From: Paracoccaceae bacterium
GTDB taxonomy: Bacteria > Pseudomonadota > Alphaproteobacteria > Rhodobacterales > Rhodobacteraceae
DNA length: 64,000 bases
Direction of reading: 5' to 3'
Assembly: GCA_020637675.1 (NCBI GenBank)
Contig: JACKKD010000002.1
Span: 124,001 to 188,000, forward strand
The notes beneath the pieces were generated by a model. The model was not told the DNA's origin. It searched no databases and saw nothing but the letters and a program-made list of their open reading frames with translations. A program made the position numbers and the translations under genes. Positions 9,111 through 17,682 of the stretch are shown here, piece by piece. Numbering within the stretch: position 1 is the first letter of the stretch; every line of letters begins with the position of its first letter.

Positions 9111-9565
9111 CGCGCCGCGCGGCCTTCTCCGGACCGCTCGGCCGGCTGGTCGTGACCGAGGACGGCGGGGCCATCGCCCGGCTGGAATGGAGCGCGGCGG
9201 AGGTCGCGGATGAGGGCGGCGCGCTGCTTTCCGAAGCCTGCCGGCAGCTTGGCGAGTACTTCGCAGGCCACCGCCGCGCCTTCGACCTGCCCATCGCCTT
9301 CCGCCCCGGTCTGCAGGGCACGGTAATGCGGGCGATGGTGGCGATCCCCTTCGGTGAAACCCGCACCTACGGCGACCTCGCCGGCGCGCTCGGCGTGCCC
9401 GCGCAGGCGGTCGGCCAGGCCTGCGGCGGCAATCCGATCCCGATCATCGTGCCCTGCCACCGGGTCCTCGGTGCCACCGGTCTCGGCGGCTTTTCCGCCC
9501 CGGGCGGGGTGGAGACGAAGATCGCGCTTCTGAAACACGAGGGCGCAGCCTCGCTTCTCCTCTGA
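9107..9565 (+). CDS. ogt: Methylated-DNA-[protein]-cysteine S-methyltransferase
   Basis: The protein has 152 residues and repairs O6-alkylguanine by suicidal alkyl transfer to a Cys. The active-site motif IIVPCHRV places the acceptor at Cys117. The DNA-binding part includes IPFGETRTYGDLA and an Asn in GGNPIP. The GTG start at 9107 overlaps the ileS stop (GTGA), implying translational coupling. It could equally be called ada-type MGMT; there is no N-terminal Ada domain, so ogt is the better symbol. Confidence 0.92.
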   Translation: MTRRAAFSGPLGRLVVTEDGGAIARLEWSAAEVADEGGALLSEACRQLGEYFAGHRRAFDLPIAFRPGLQGTVMRAMVAIPFGETRTYGDLAGALGVPAQAVGQACGGNPIPIIVPCHRVLGATGLGGFSAPGGVETKIALLKHEGAASLLL

Positions 9566-9566
9566 G

Positions 9567-9616
9567 CTTCTTCTTGGCCGAATACTCCCGGGAGCGCGAG
9601 GGCGGAAAGCCCTCGC
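9567..9616 (-). repeat. Variant copy of Rhodobacterales-type intergenic repeat with hairpin
   Basis: Read on the minus strand, this is a hairpin (GCGAGGGC/GCCCTCGC), then CTCCCGGGAG (perfect palindrome, 9585-9594), then TATTCGGCCAAGAAGAAG. Its tail is closely similar to the repeat copies at 33282-33320 and 56258-56296 (GGGAGTATTTCGGCCACA...). It fills the gap between the convergent ogt and usp genes. Confidence 0.6.
9596..9616. terminator. Hairpin between convergent ogt and usp
   Basis: A perfect 8-bp stem GCGAGGGC/GCCCTCGC with loop GGAAA lies between two converging genes. No T-run follows on either side. It probably acts as a bidirectional terminator or mRNA-stabilising stem. Confidence 0.5.
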
Positions 9617-9644
9617 ACGACAGAAGGCGTCTCCGCCGGATCGC

Positions 9645-10100
9645 TCAGGTGATCGCTTCCAGCCGTTCCTTCGAAAGCTCGCCCGGCACGATGGTGATCG
9701 GGATCGGCAGGTTGCCCGAGGTCTTGGAGAGCTGCGTGACGAGCGGGCCGGGGCCCGACTTGTCCGTCCCCGCGCCGAGGACGAGGACGCCGATCGACGG
9801 GTCTTCGCGGATGAGCGCAAGGATCTCCGTGACCGGCTCGCCCTCGCGGATGACGAGCTCCGGCTCGATCCCCTGCCGGTCGCGCATCCATTTGGCGAAG
9901 ACCTCGAAGTGCGCCTCGATCCGTTCGCGCGCCTCTGCCCGCATGATGTCGGCGACGCCGATCCAGTGCTGGAACTCCTCGGGCGGAATGACCGATAGGA
10001 TGGTAACGCCCGCCCCGGTATGCGCCGCGCGGAGGGCGGCGAACCGCATCGCGTTCAGGCACTCGCGGCTGTCGTCGAGAACGACCAGGAACTTGCGCAT
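9645..10100 (-). CDS. Universal stress protein, UspA family
   Basis: A single-domain Usp of 151 residues. It starts with the typical beta strand and acidic turn MRKFLVVLDDSRE. It has the alpha/beta pattern of the family and ends with the VLGAGTDKSGPGPLVTQLSK stretch followed by IPITIVPGEL. The last part resembles the ATP-binding G-rich loop and terminal strand. It is the last gene of a minus-strand run (aminotransferase, 353-residue protein, this gene), 45 nt after its neighbour. Family role: stress tolerance; the specific trigger is unknown. Confidence 0.85.
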   Translation of the reverse strand: MRKFLVVLDDSRECLNAMRFAALRAAHTGAGVTILSVIPPEEFQHWIGVADIMRAEARERIEAHFEVFAKWMRDRQGIEPELVIREGEPVTEILALIREDPSIGVLVLGAGTDKSGPGPLVTQLSKTSGNLPIPITIVPGELSKERLEAIT

Positions 10101-10145
10101 GGATTTCCCCCGTCAGGTGGTGCGATCATCGCCGGTTGCGCGCGA

Positions 10146-11207
10146 TCAGGCAAGCGGCCGGCGCGCCGTGCCCGCAAGGCTGCGCAGCACCATGCGCAGG
10201 AGACCGAGCGCGAGCGCGGCCAGCTGCGTGGCGACGAGGGCCACGAGGCCGATGGCAAGCTCCGCCAGATGCGAAACCCGGCGGAGGAGGCGGAAGGCAT
10301 CGGGTCCGAGCACGCGCATCACCTTGCGCGTGTCGCTGCCTGCCGCGTCAGAGACGCGCGCGAGGCGGGAGAGGTCCTCGGCCGTGTCGGCGTTGCGCAG
10401 AAGCACGAGCGCCTCGGCGGTGGAGGTATTGGCGCTGAGCCGCCCGGCGTCGCCGGCGATGGCGGTCAGCCGTGACCAGCGCGCGGACTCGACCGCCGAT
10501 TCGAGCGGCACCCGGCCGACGAGCGCGTCGGGCAGCCGTTCCCACAGAACGAGGCCCGAGACCACGTCCGCCAATGCTCCGAGGAGCCGGGGAGAGACGG
10601 CGCCCATGCGCCGCGCCATCCGCAAAAGGCTGGCGCCGACCTTGGCGGTGGCCGAGGTTCCGCCCGAGACGACGACGGCGCCGGTCGCCGCAAGACCCAC
10701 GACGGCGAGGCCGACGTCGAGCCGGTCCACCGCCGCGCCCGAGGCCCAGTCGGCGGCGCCCCGGCGGAGCGCGTTGAGGTCACCTAGCGGCGTCATCTCC
10801 ACCGGCACGGCACAAAGACCGATCATCGCAAGCGTCGGGCAGTCGGTGATGTCCCAGGCGCACAGGGCGCAGTCGGCGGTCGCCGCGATGACGCCGACAT
10901 GCGCGGCGATGACCGTTTCGGCCCTGGCCGCGAGCAGGGGCGGGATGGCGACGCCATGCTCGGCCGCGATTTCGAGGTAGAGTGCGACGTCATCGGGCGC
11001 GTCGTCGGCCACCGCCGCCTGCAGTCGGGGAACGAGCCAGTCCGGCGTCACCCGGATGGCGATCGCGCGCGTGAAGGCGGCTCTTGCCTCCGCTGCGGTC
11101 CGCTCCACCAGGGGCGTGGCGAAGGGATTGAGGGACAGGACCCAAGCGGTCGCGGCCCAGGTGGCGAGGGTCCAGACGACGAGGATCCGGCGGGCGGCCC
11201 GACGCAC
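10146..11207 (-). CDS. Uncharacterised membrane protein, 353 residues
   Basis: I do not recognise a family. The GTG start (11205-11207) lies 6 nt after the aminotransferase stop, so the two are probably co-transcribed. One N-terminal membrane segment (about 9-28) is followed by a helical soluble part. A cysteine cluster comes next (Cys113, 116, 123, 132 in ADCALCAWDITDC...LC), then a hydrophobic stretch near 165-181 and another near 313-340. The sequence between is Ala/Leu/Arg-rich and helical, with short repeats such as LLRNADTAEDLSRLARVSDAAG. The Cys pairs could form disulfides outside the cytoplasm or bind a metal. Codon use matches its neighbours. Probably a real conserved hypothetical gene. 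Confidence 0.7.
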   Translation of the reverse strand: MRRAARRILVVWTLATWAATAWVLSLNPFATPLVERTAAEARAAFTRAIAIRVTPDWLVPRLQAAVADDAPDDVALYLEIAAEHGVAIPPLLAARAETVIAAHVGVIAATADCALCAWDITDCPTLAMIGLCAVPVEMTPLGDLNALRRGAADWASGAAVDRLDVGLAVVGLAATGAVVVSGGTSATAKVGASLLRMARRMGAVSPRLLGALADVVSGLVLWERLPDALVGRVPLESAVESARWSRLTAIAGDAGRLSANTSTAEALVLLRNADTAEDLSRLARVSDAAGSDTRKVMRVLGPDAFRLLRRVSHLAELAIGLVALVATQLAALALGLLRMVLRSLAGTARRPLA

Positions 11208-11213
11208 GGGGCC

Positions 11214-12077
11214 TCAACCCCGGGAATGCGCCCAGTCCCAGTAGAGTTCGCGCATCCGCTTCGTCACCCGCCCGTGCTGGTAATGCGTGCCGTCGAATTC
11301 GACGACGGGCGTGACCTTGGAGAAGTTGCCCGAGAGGAACACCTCGTCGGCCGAGCGGAAGTCGTCGAACGAAAGCACCGTCTCGTGCACCGCCATCCCG
11401 TCGGCGAGGGCGTTCTCGATGTGCCGGGCGCGGGTGATGCCCGAAAGGAAGGTGCCGTTGGCGATGGGGGTGAAAAGCTCCCCGTCCTTGACCATGAAGA
11501 CGTTCGCGGTGGCGGTCTCGGCCACATTGCCGAGCGCGTCGGCGACGAGCGCGTTGGCGTAGCCTTTGGCGCGGGCTTCCATAAGCATCCGGGCATTGTT
11601 CGGGTAAAGGCAGCCGGCCTTGGCATTGGTGAGCGAGCTTTCGATCACCGGCCGGCGAAAGCGCGTCGTCGTCAGCCGCGTCGTGGCTTCCGGAGGCGCC
11701 ATCGGGATTTCTTCTAGGCAGAGCGCGAAGCCGGTGGAGCCCGGTTCCGGCACGACGCCGGTCGCGTCGCCGTCGAGTGCCCAGTACATCGGCCGGATAT
11801 AGACGGCCGAGCCCCGGGGGTAGGTCGCCAACCCCTCCCAGGCGATCTCGACCATCTTCTCGGCTGTCATCGTCGGCGTGATCATCAGCGCCGCGGCAGA
11901 GCGGTTCACGCGGGCCATGTGGCGGTCGAGGTCGGGGGCGACGCCCTCGAACCAGCGCGCGCCGTCGAAGACAGTGGTGCCGAGCCAGCTGCCATGGTCG
12001 GCCGCACGCATCACCGCCACGTCGCCGTCGTGCCAGCGGCCCTCGAACCAAGTGCGGATGTTCTTGCCGGTGGTCAT
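11214..12077 (-). CDS. PLP class IV aminotransferase, branched-chain type
   Basis: The protein has 287 residues, the size of IlvE-like enzymes that transfer amino groups between branched-chain amino acids and 2-oxoglutarate. The PLP-binding Lys is Lys153 in NAKAGCLYPNNARM, and the conserved Glu that contacts the pyridine N is Glu187 in VAETATANVF. A further family feature is FLSGITR. It starts at ATG 12075-12077 and heads the minus-strand run with the 353-residue protein and the Usp. IlvE is the best guess, but D-amino-acid transaminase and ADC lyase share this fold, so no symbol is given. Confidence 0.85.
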   Translation of the reverse strand: MTTGKNIRTWFEGRWHDGDVAVMRAADHGSWLGTTVFDGARWFEGVAPDLDRHMARVNRSAAALMITPTMTAEKMVEIAWEGLATYPRGSAVYIRPMYWALDGDATGVVPEPGSTGFALCLEEIPMAPPEATTRLTTTRFRRPVIESSLTNAKAGCLYPNNARMLMEARAKGYANALVADALGNVAETATANVFMVKDGELFTPIANGTFLSGITRARHIENALADGMAVHETVLSFDDFRSADEVFLSGNFSKVTPVVEFDGTHYQHGRVTKRMRELYWDWAHSRG

Positions 12078-12251
12078 TTCGGATCCTCGTTCGGGCCGTG
12101 GCGGCGAGTCGGCGGCATGATGGTGAACAATCCCGGCGGGGACAACCCGCGCGCCGCCGCGTGCGCCGTCGCCGGTTCCCTGGCGCGGCGCGGAATGCTA
12201 AGCCCGTGACCAGTCGCAGGAAGGCGGCGGGAAGGGCTGCGGGTCCGGGGC

Positions 12252-13118
12252 ATGGGCACATTCGACATCGGGACCGTGCTCGTGGTCGGCGGGACCGGCC
12301 GGCTAGGCGGGCTGCTCCACCTGGCATGGGCGCGGTCGGGGCAGGGCGGGCTCGTCTGGCAGAGCCGCCGTCCGGGCGCGGCCGGGCCGGTGTTCGACCC
12401 CCTGACGGAGCCACGGAGCTTCGCCGCCGCGGCGCGGGGCGCGACGGCGATCCTCAACCTCGCGGGTCGGGTCGGGGAAGACGCCGCGGACCTCGCAAGC
12501 CATGCCGCGCTCGGCGTCGCGGCGCTTCGCGCCGCGGCGGAGGGGGGCGTGCCGCACGTCTTCCTCGCCTCGAGCGCCGCCGTCTATGGCGGTGCCGACG
12601 GCGCGCGGGAGGATGACATGCCGGCTCCGGTCGCGGAGTACGGGCGGGGCAAGGTGGCGATGGAGGAAGCGGCGCTGGCCTGGGTCGCAGCCCACCCGAC
12701 CGGGCCCCGCGCGACCTGCCTCAGGATCGCCAATGTCGCCGGGGCCGACGCGCTTCTCGGGGTGCCGTCACGAGGTGGCCCTCAGGTGCTCGATGTCTTC
12801 GCGGACGGAACGGGTCCGCGGCGGAGCTACCTCGGCCCCGGCGCCCTCTCGGCCCTACTGGCCTGCCTCTTCGCGCGTGTTCGCGTGGGGGCCAGCCTGC
12901 CCCGGGTCCTGAATGTCGCCCTCGACGGCGCCGTGACGATGGAGGCGCTGCTTGCCGCCGCGGGGCGGCCCTGGGCACCGCGGCCGGCACCGGTTACGGC
13001 CATCCCGCTCGTGCGGCTCGATGTCGCCCGGCTTGCCGCGCTCTGCGGTCCCGTGCCCCCGGCAGAAGCAACGGGAATCGTCGCGGATCTTCGTGCCACG
13101 CTGGGCGAGGCGCCATGA
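12252..13118 (+). CDS. NAD-dependent epimerase/dehydratase (extended SDR)
   Basis: The protein has 288 residues. The Rossmann motif is VVGGTGRLGG (11-20); the catalytic set is Ser108/109 in FLASSAAVYGG with Y130-x3-K134 in YGRGK. These mark an extended SDR acting on nucleotide sugars. It is short for the group, with a reduced C-terminal substrate domain, so the sugar cannot be named. It is first in a polysaccharide block and overlaps the sugar transferase by ATGA (13115-13118). It is divergent from the aminotransferase across a 174-nt gap in which I see no clear promoter. Confidence 0.8.
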   Translation: MGTFDIGTVLVVGGTGRLGGLLHLAWARSGQGGLVWQSRRPGAAGPVFDPLTEPRSFAAAARGATAILNLAGRVGEDAADLASHAALGVAALRAAAEGGVPHVFLASSAAVYGGADGAREDDMPAPVAEYGRGKVAMEEAALAWVAAHPTGPRATCLRIANVAGADALLGVPSRGGPQVLDVFADGTGPRRSYLGPGALSALLACLFARVRVGASLPRVLNVALDGAVTMEALLAAAGRPWAPRPAPVTAIPLVRLDVARLAALCGPVPPAEATGIVADLRATLGEAP

Positions 13119-13726
13119 CACTGCCGAAGCGCCTCTTCGACCTCGCGCTCGCGCTCCTGCTCCTGGTGCCGGTCGGCGTCCTGATGGCGGGGGTTGCGCT
13201 CGCGCTTCTCGTGGCGCAGGGGCGGCCCATCCTCTATGGCGCCGAACGGATGCGCGCGCCCGGTCGCCCTTTCACCTTGTGGAAGTTCCGCACAATGCGG
13301 CCGGCGACGGGCGACAGCGGCGTTTCGGGCGGAGACAAGATGGCGCGGATCACCGGACCCGGCCGCTTTCTGCGCCGCACCCGGCTTGATGAACTGCCGC
13401 AACTGTTCAACATCCTGAAAGGCGACATGAGCTTCGTCGGACCGCGCCCGCCGCTGCGACAATACGTCGAGGCCTTCCCCGGACTCTACGACGAGGTTCT
13501 GGCCTGCCGGCCCGGCGTCACCGGCCTCGCCACGCTGGTTTTCTACAGGCACGAGGAGCATCTTCTCGCCTCATGCGCGAGTCCGGAAGAAACGAATCGC
13601 GTTTATATGCGGCGCTGCATCCCGCGAAAGGCGCGGCTCGATCTCATCTACCGGCGCCACCGTTCGCTCTGTCTCGATCTCGTGATCCTCGCCCGGACGG
13701 TCGCCGGTGTGGCCCGAAGGTCCTGA
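13115..13726 (+). CDS. Undecaprenyl-phosphate sugar phosphotransferase (PglC-like)
   Basis: A small monotopic phosphoglycosyl transferase of 203 residues. One re-entrant hydrophobic helix (about 8-33) is followed by KFRTMRPATG. The catalytic Asp92-Glu93 pair lies in RLDELPQLFNILKGDMSFVGPRP, the family signature. It moves a sugar-1-phosphate onto undecaprenyl phosphate at the inner membrane and so starts a glycan chain. It is translationally coupled to the SDR gene and followed by the PglF/CapD-type dehydratase, which suggests a UDP-sugar made by the latter as donor. The exact sugar is not determined. Confidence 0.88.
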   Translation: MTLPKRLFDLALALLLLVPVGVLMAGVALALLVAQGRPILYGAERMRAPGRPFTLWKFRTMRPATGDSGVSGGDKMARITGPGRFLRRTRLDELPQLFNILKGDMSFVGPRPPLRQYVEAFPGLYDEVLACRPGVTGLATLVFYRHEEHLLASCASPEETNRVYMRRCIPRKARLDLIYRRHRSLCLDLVILARTVAGVARRS

Positions 13727-13912
13727 TTCGGCCAAAAGCCGCGTGTGGCCGGCGATGGCGCTTCGGATACCCCAAGTTTCGCGGATATCCTGTTGCCATG
13801 TCGGCCAAAGCGGATACTACAATCCGTGAAAACCGCGTTCCTGCTAGCGACGGTGCGGAAGCGCAGTGTTGTGACCCGCGCAGAAGAACAGATCGAACGA
13901 GGCGATGGGGAT

Positions 13913-15820
13913 ATGGTGAAGTTCGTCCTGGCGATGACGCGGGGCCAGAAGCGCATGGTGCTTCTGGTCGTCGATCTCGCCTGCGTTGCCCTCGCCTTCG
14001 TCGCTGCGGGGATCATCCAGTTCTCGACCCTGCACCCGAAGGGCATACTCGCCGAAAGCTGGCCGCTGGTTCCACTCCTCGTCGCGGCGGCGCTCGGGCT
14101 TTCGCTGGTCCTCGGCACCGCCGACGTGCGGCTGAAGCACTACGACCTGGCCGCTGCGCAGCGCACGGCCTTCTTCGCGGCGATCCTTGGCGCAGCGAGT
14201 GCGGCCATCGCGCGCCTGGGCGGGCTCGGCTTGCCGGCGGGGTTCCATGTCGTCTTCGGGCTCGTCTTCTTCACTCTGGCTGCCGGTGTGCGCATCGCGC
14301 TTCTGCACATGCTTCTGGCGATTTACCGCCAGAGCGCCGAAGTCACGCGGGTGCTGATCTACGGCGCTGGCCGGACCGGGATGGCGCTGGCCGCGGCCCT
14401 GCGGAACCGGCCCGACATCCTGCCCGTGGCTTTCGTGGATGACAACGCGACGATGCGCGGGCTCATCGTGGCGGGCCTGCCGGTCTTCTCTGGCGCACAT
14501 ATCCCGAGGGTGCTGGAACGATACAGGGTCCAGCGTGTCATCCTCGCCATGCCGTCCCTGTCGGTGCACAAGCAGAGTCTTCTCTCTCGGCGGCTCGCGA
14601 AACTCGGGCTCGAGGTGGAGACGCTGCCGGCCTTCGCCCAGCTCATCGGCGACGAGGCGCTTGTCGACAAGCTCATGCCGGCACCACCCTCGGCGCTCCT
14701 CAACCGCCCGGGCCTGCACGACGAGATGTCCAGCGGGTGCGACGCGTGGCGCGACGCCGTGGTGATGATTACCGGTGCCGGGGGGTCGATCGGGCTTGAG
14801 CTTTGCCGTCAGGTCGTCGCCTGCCGGCCGCGCAAGCTCGTTCTCTTCGAATTGAGCGAGGTCGCGCTCTATTCAGCCGGGATGGAAATGCGGGTGCTGA
14901 CGGAAGCGACAGGGACCGAAGTCGTGCCGGTGCTCGGATCGGTCGGCGACGGTGTGCTCGTCGAGCGGATCCTCCGCGAGCATGCCGTCGACGCCGTGCT
15001 GCATGCCGCCGCCTACAAGCATGTGCCGCTCGTCGAGGGCAATGCCCGCTCCGGTGTGGCAAACAACGCGCTTGCGACCGCCGTTCTGGCCCAGAAGGCG
15101 CGCGCCGCCGGTGTTGCGCGTTTCGTGCTCGTCTCCTCCGACAAGGCGGTGCGTCCGGCGAGCGTGATGGGTGCGACCAAGCGAGTGGCCGAACTGATCG
15201 TGCAGGGGCAGGCCGCCCAGTCGGGTCGGACGATCTTCTCGATCGTGCGCTTCGGCAATGTCCTCGGCTCCTCCGGCTCGGTGATCCCGCTCTTTCAGGA
15301 GCAGGTGGCAGCGGGCGGCCCCGTCACCCTGACGCATGAGGAGGTCACACGCTACTTCATGAGCATTCAGGAAGCCGCGCGCCTCGTGCTCATCGCCGGC
15401 AGTATGGCGAAGGGCGGCGAGGTCTTCGTGCTCGACATGGGTGCGCCGGTGGCGATCCGCGATCTCGCCCGCCGCGTGATCGCGGCCTCGGGCTACACGG
15501 TGCGCGACCGCGCTAACCCCGAGGGCGACATAGAGATCGTCACCACGGGGCTGCGGCCGGGCGAAAAGCTGCACGAGGAACTGGTCATCGGCAGAGGGCC
15601 GAGCCGGCGGGTCCATCCCAAGATCATGACGGTGATCGAACCGCGGCTGTCCGAGATCGAACTGGCCGCGGCGCTGCGCGACCTGCGCGAGGCAGTGGAA
15701 ACGGACGACGCAGACGCACTCGTTGCCGCGTTGCGGAAATGGGTCGGCGCGGCGGGAGAACAGGGTGCCGTTCGTGCGCGGACCGCGGTGACAGAGTGGT
15801 ATCAGATCGGGGCCGAGTGA
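13913..15820 (+). CDS. Membrane nucleotide-sugar 4,6-dehydratase (PglF/CapD type)
   Basis: About 635 residues from ATG 13913. Four N-terminal membrane helices (about 10-110) are followed by a first Rossmann-like domain (VLIYGAGRTGMALA near 147). The catalytic SDR domain comes next, with ITGAGGSIG near 287 and SSDKAVRPASVMGATKR near 407. The Met in place of the usual Tyr in MGATK is typical of PglF/FlaA1-type 4,6-dehydratases. GTG 13871 and ATG 13745 are possible earlier starts, but the membrane domain begins just after 13913. A weak promoter candidate is TTGCCA 13793, 19 nt, TACAAT 13818. Likely role: making a UDP-4-keto-6-deoxy sugar for the initiating transferase next door. Confidence 0.88.
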   Translation: MVKFVLAMTRGQKRMVLLVVDLACVALAFVAAGIIQFSTLHPKGILAESWPLVPLLVAAALGLSLVLGTADVRLKHYDLAAAQRTAFFAAILGAASAAIARLGGLGLPAGFHVVFGLVFFTLAAGVRIALLHMLLAIYRQSAEVTRVLIYGAGRTGMALAAALRNRPDILPVAFVDDNATMRGLIVAGLPVFSGAHIPRVLERYRVQRVILAMPSLSVHKQSLLSRRLAKLGLEVETLPAFAQLIGDEALVDKLMPAPPSALLNRPGLHDEMSSGCDAWRDAVVMITGAGGSIGLELCRQVVACRPRKLVLFELSEVALYSAGMEMRVLTEATGTEVVPVLGSVGDGVLVERILREHAVDAVLHAAAYKHVPLVEGNARSGVANNALATAVLAQKARAAGVARFVLVSSDKAVRPASVMGATKRVAELIVQGQAAQSGRTIFSIVRFGNVLGSSGSVIPLFQEQVAAGGPVTLTHEEVTRYFMSIQEAARLVLIAGSMAKGGEVFVLDMGAPVAIRDLARRVIAASGYTVRDRANPEGDIEIVTTGLRPGEKLHEELVIGRGPSRRVHPKIMTVIEPRLSEIELAAALRDLREAVETDDADALVAALRKWVGAAGEQGAVRARTAVTEWYQIGAE

Positions 15821-15845
15821 GCGCGCCCCAGCCTTCCTCCCGGCG

Positions 15846-16778
15846 TCACAGCAGCCCGAGGAATGCGGCTCCATAGAGCGAGAGATTGCCCGCGCGCGTC
15901 TGCCGGTAGAGCCCGAGGTCACGCAATGCGGCCACCGCTGCGGGGCCGCTGAGGTTGCGGAGGCTCCCGAAACGGTCGAGGAGGTCCCGGTTCTCGGGCG
16001 TGAGGAGCGCCTTGACCGCCCGCAGTTCGTCGAGGTTCCGTTGGTTCCAGTCGCGATAGCGGCCGTGGAACAGGCCCGCAACACGCTCCATCCGCGCCGC
16101 GACGGAGAGATTGGAGCCGATCTGATTCGCCCCGTGCTGCCGGTACAGGACGCTTGGTTGCGTGTCGTAAACGATGCGCGCGCCGGCCCCGCTGAGAAGC
16201 TGATAGAGCCACCAGTCATGGCAGACGGCGCCTTCGCGCCGCCCGGCGCGCATCACGGTCTCACGGGCGGCTGCGTCGAGCATCATGGTGTTCCCACCGG
16301 CGAGGCTCTGCACCAGTGCGTTGGGGAAGCCGGGGGGCCGGCGGAAGTGTGGCGACAATCGGTGCCGGGCGAGGTCACGGTCGGTGACGATGGTGCGGGC
16401 GCCGTAAAGCACCGCTGCGCCATCTGCTGTGGCGCAGGCGGCGAGGCCCCGCGACAGCCGTACGGGAAGCCAGACGTCGTCCTGGTCGGCAAGCGCGAAG
16501 AAATCCGCCCGGATGTCGGGGGCGCAGAGGAGCGACAGGAAATTCGCCATGCTGCCGCGGCGGGGCCCGTCGCGCAGCGAGACGGTCCGCTGAGGATGGG
16601 AGTGTGCGAATGCCTCCACGATCGCGCGCGTGGCATCGGTCGAGCCGTCGTCGCCGATCCACAGCGACCAGTCGTCGTGGTCCTGGGCGGCCAGGGAGTC
16701 GAGTTGCGCGCGCAGGAACTCAGCGCCGTTGCGCGTCGCCATCAGGATCGCGACATGGCCGGTGCGCGGCGCGGTCAT
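15846..16778 (-). CDS. Glycosyltransferase family 2
   Basis: A cytoplasmic GT-A fold transferase of 310 residues. The start HVAILMATRNGAEFLRAQLDSL is followed by DDGS at 43-46 and the metal-binding QDD at 99-101 in FFALADQDDVW. A typical acceptor region HDWWLYQL follows. It resembles rhamnosyl-type GT2 enzymes, but donor and acceptor are not certain. The ATG overlaps the stop of the ABC permease gene (16775-16778), so both form one minus-strand unit. It is the only glycosyltransferase in this block besides the initiating one. Confidence 0.85.
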   Translation of the reverse strand: MTAPRTGHVAILMATRNGAEFLRAQLDSLAAQDHDDWSLWIGDDGSTDATRAIVEAFAHSHPQRTVSLRDGPRRGSMANFLSLLCAPDIRADFFALADQDDVWLPVRLSRGLAACATADGAAVLYGARTIVTDRDLARHRLSPHFRRPPGFPNALVQSLAGGNTMMLDAAARETVMRAGRREGAVCHDWWLYQLLSGAGARIVYDTQPSVLYRQHGANQIGSNLSVAARMERVAGLFHGRYRDWNQRNLDELRAVKALLTPENRDLLDRFGSLRNLSGPAAVAALRDLGLYRQTRAGNLSLYGAAFLGLL

Positions 16779-17572
16779 TGCTGGAGCAGATGGCTTTCGT
16801 TCTGTCTGATCAGGAAGGCTCCGACCAGAAAGAGCGCCATCGCGATACCGAACGCATAGGGCAAGGACACGAACTCGCCGCGTTCCAGGCCGTAGAGGCC
16901 ATAGCGCGCCTCCGCGATCACATGGGCGACCGGGTTGTACCAGAGGATGTCGCGCAGGTAGGTCGGCAGCGTGTCGAAGTCGAACAGGATGCCCGACACG
17001 ATGAAGAGCGGCCGCGTCAGGACGCCCCAGATATTCTGCCAGGTCGGGAAAAACCCGATGAGAACCGCGTTCAGTGTTCCGACCCCGGTGCCGAGCGCGA
17101 AGGCGAGCACGAAGGCTGTGACCAGCAGCCCCGGATTCAGTTCGGTCCGCACGCCGTCATACCAGGCGATGGAGGGAAAGATGATCAGGGCCACGACGAA
17201 ATGCGTCATCATTTCGAGCGTCGCGCGCGAGATCACGGTGTCGAGCGGTCCGACCACCGGGTAGGTCAGGAGCCCCTTGTTCGTTCGGATCGCGTGCATC
17301 GTCACGTTCGCGATCGAGTTGTACATCATGAAGGGCACGAAGCCCGAGGCGTAGAAATACATGAAGCTCGTGCCGCGCGGGGGCACATGCGTGATCAGGC
17401 TGAAGGCGACCGATAGCAGAACGATCCCGCCCGTGGGTTCGGCGATCGCCCAGATGTAGCCACCCCACGACCGGCCGAATCGCGCGCTGGTCTCGCGGAT
17501 GATCAGCGCGGCGAGCACGCGCAGGCGCTGTCTTATCCGCCCGAGAGCGGTGGGGTTTTCTGCAAGCATCAT
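16775..17572 (-). CDS. Capsule-type polysaccharide ABC exporter permease (KpsM-like)
   Basis: An ABC-2 type permease of 265 residues with an amphipathic N-terminus (RETSARFGRSWGGYIWAIAEP) and six membrane helices. The conserved GTLNAVLIGFFPTWQNIWGVLTRP-type region and WYNPVAHVIAEAR near the end match KpsM/BexB. With the KpsT-like ATPase at 18964 it would export a lipid-linked polysaccharide. It is unusual that permease and ATPase are on opposite strands. The start has ATGATG; the first is used. The 110-nt divergent gap to the KpsE-like gene must hold both promoters, but I see no confident box. Confidence 0.88.
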   Translation of the reverse strand: MMLAENPTALGRIRQRLRVLAALIIRETSARFGRSWGGYIWAIAEPTGGIVLLSVAFSLITHVPPRGTSFMYFYASGFVPFMMYNSIANVTMHAIRTNKGLLTYPVVGPLDTVISRATLEMMTHFVVALIIFPSIAWYDGVRTELNPGLLVTAFVLAFALGTGVGTLNAVLIGFFPTWQNIWGVLTRPLFIVSGILFDFDTLPTYLRDILWYNPVAHVIAEARYGLYGLERGEFVSLPYAFGIAMALFLVGAFLIRQNESHLLQQ

Positions 17573-17682
17573 GACGATAGATCCGGGATAATGTCCTGCC
17601 GTTTGCCTTGGCCGCGCCGCGGCGCTAGGTTCGTTGCGGGGCGGTGCCGTAGCCCGCCAATCTCAGAGGATGCGCCGCAAAG

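Noticed and set aside
13793..13823. TTGCCA with TACAAT as a sigma-70 promoter for the PglF-like gene
   Set aside because: The spacing is 19 nt and the match partial; mentioned in the gene entry but not listed as a feature.
17600..17640. TTGCCT with TAGGTT 17 nt apart in front of the kpsE-like gene
   Set aside because: Only 4/6 and 3/6 matches to consensus in GC-rich DNA; too weak.
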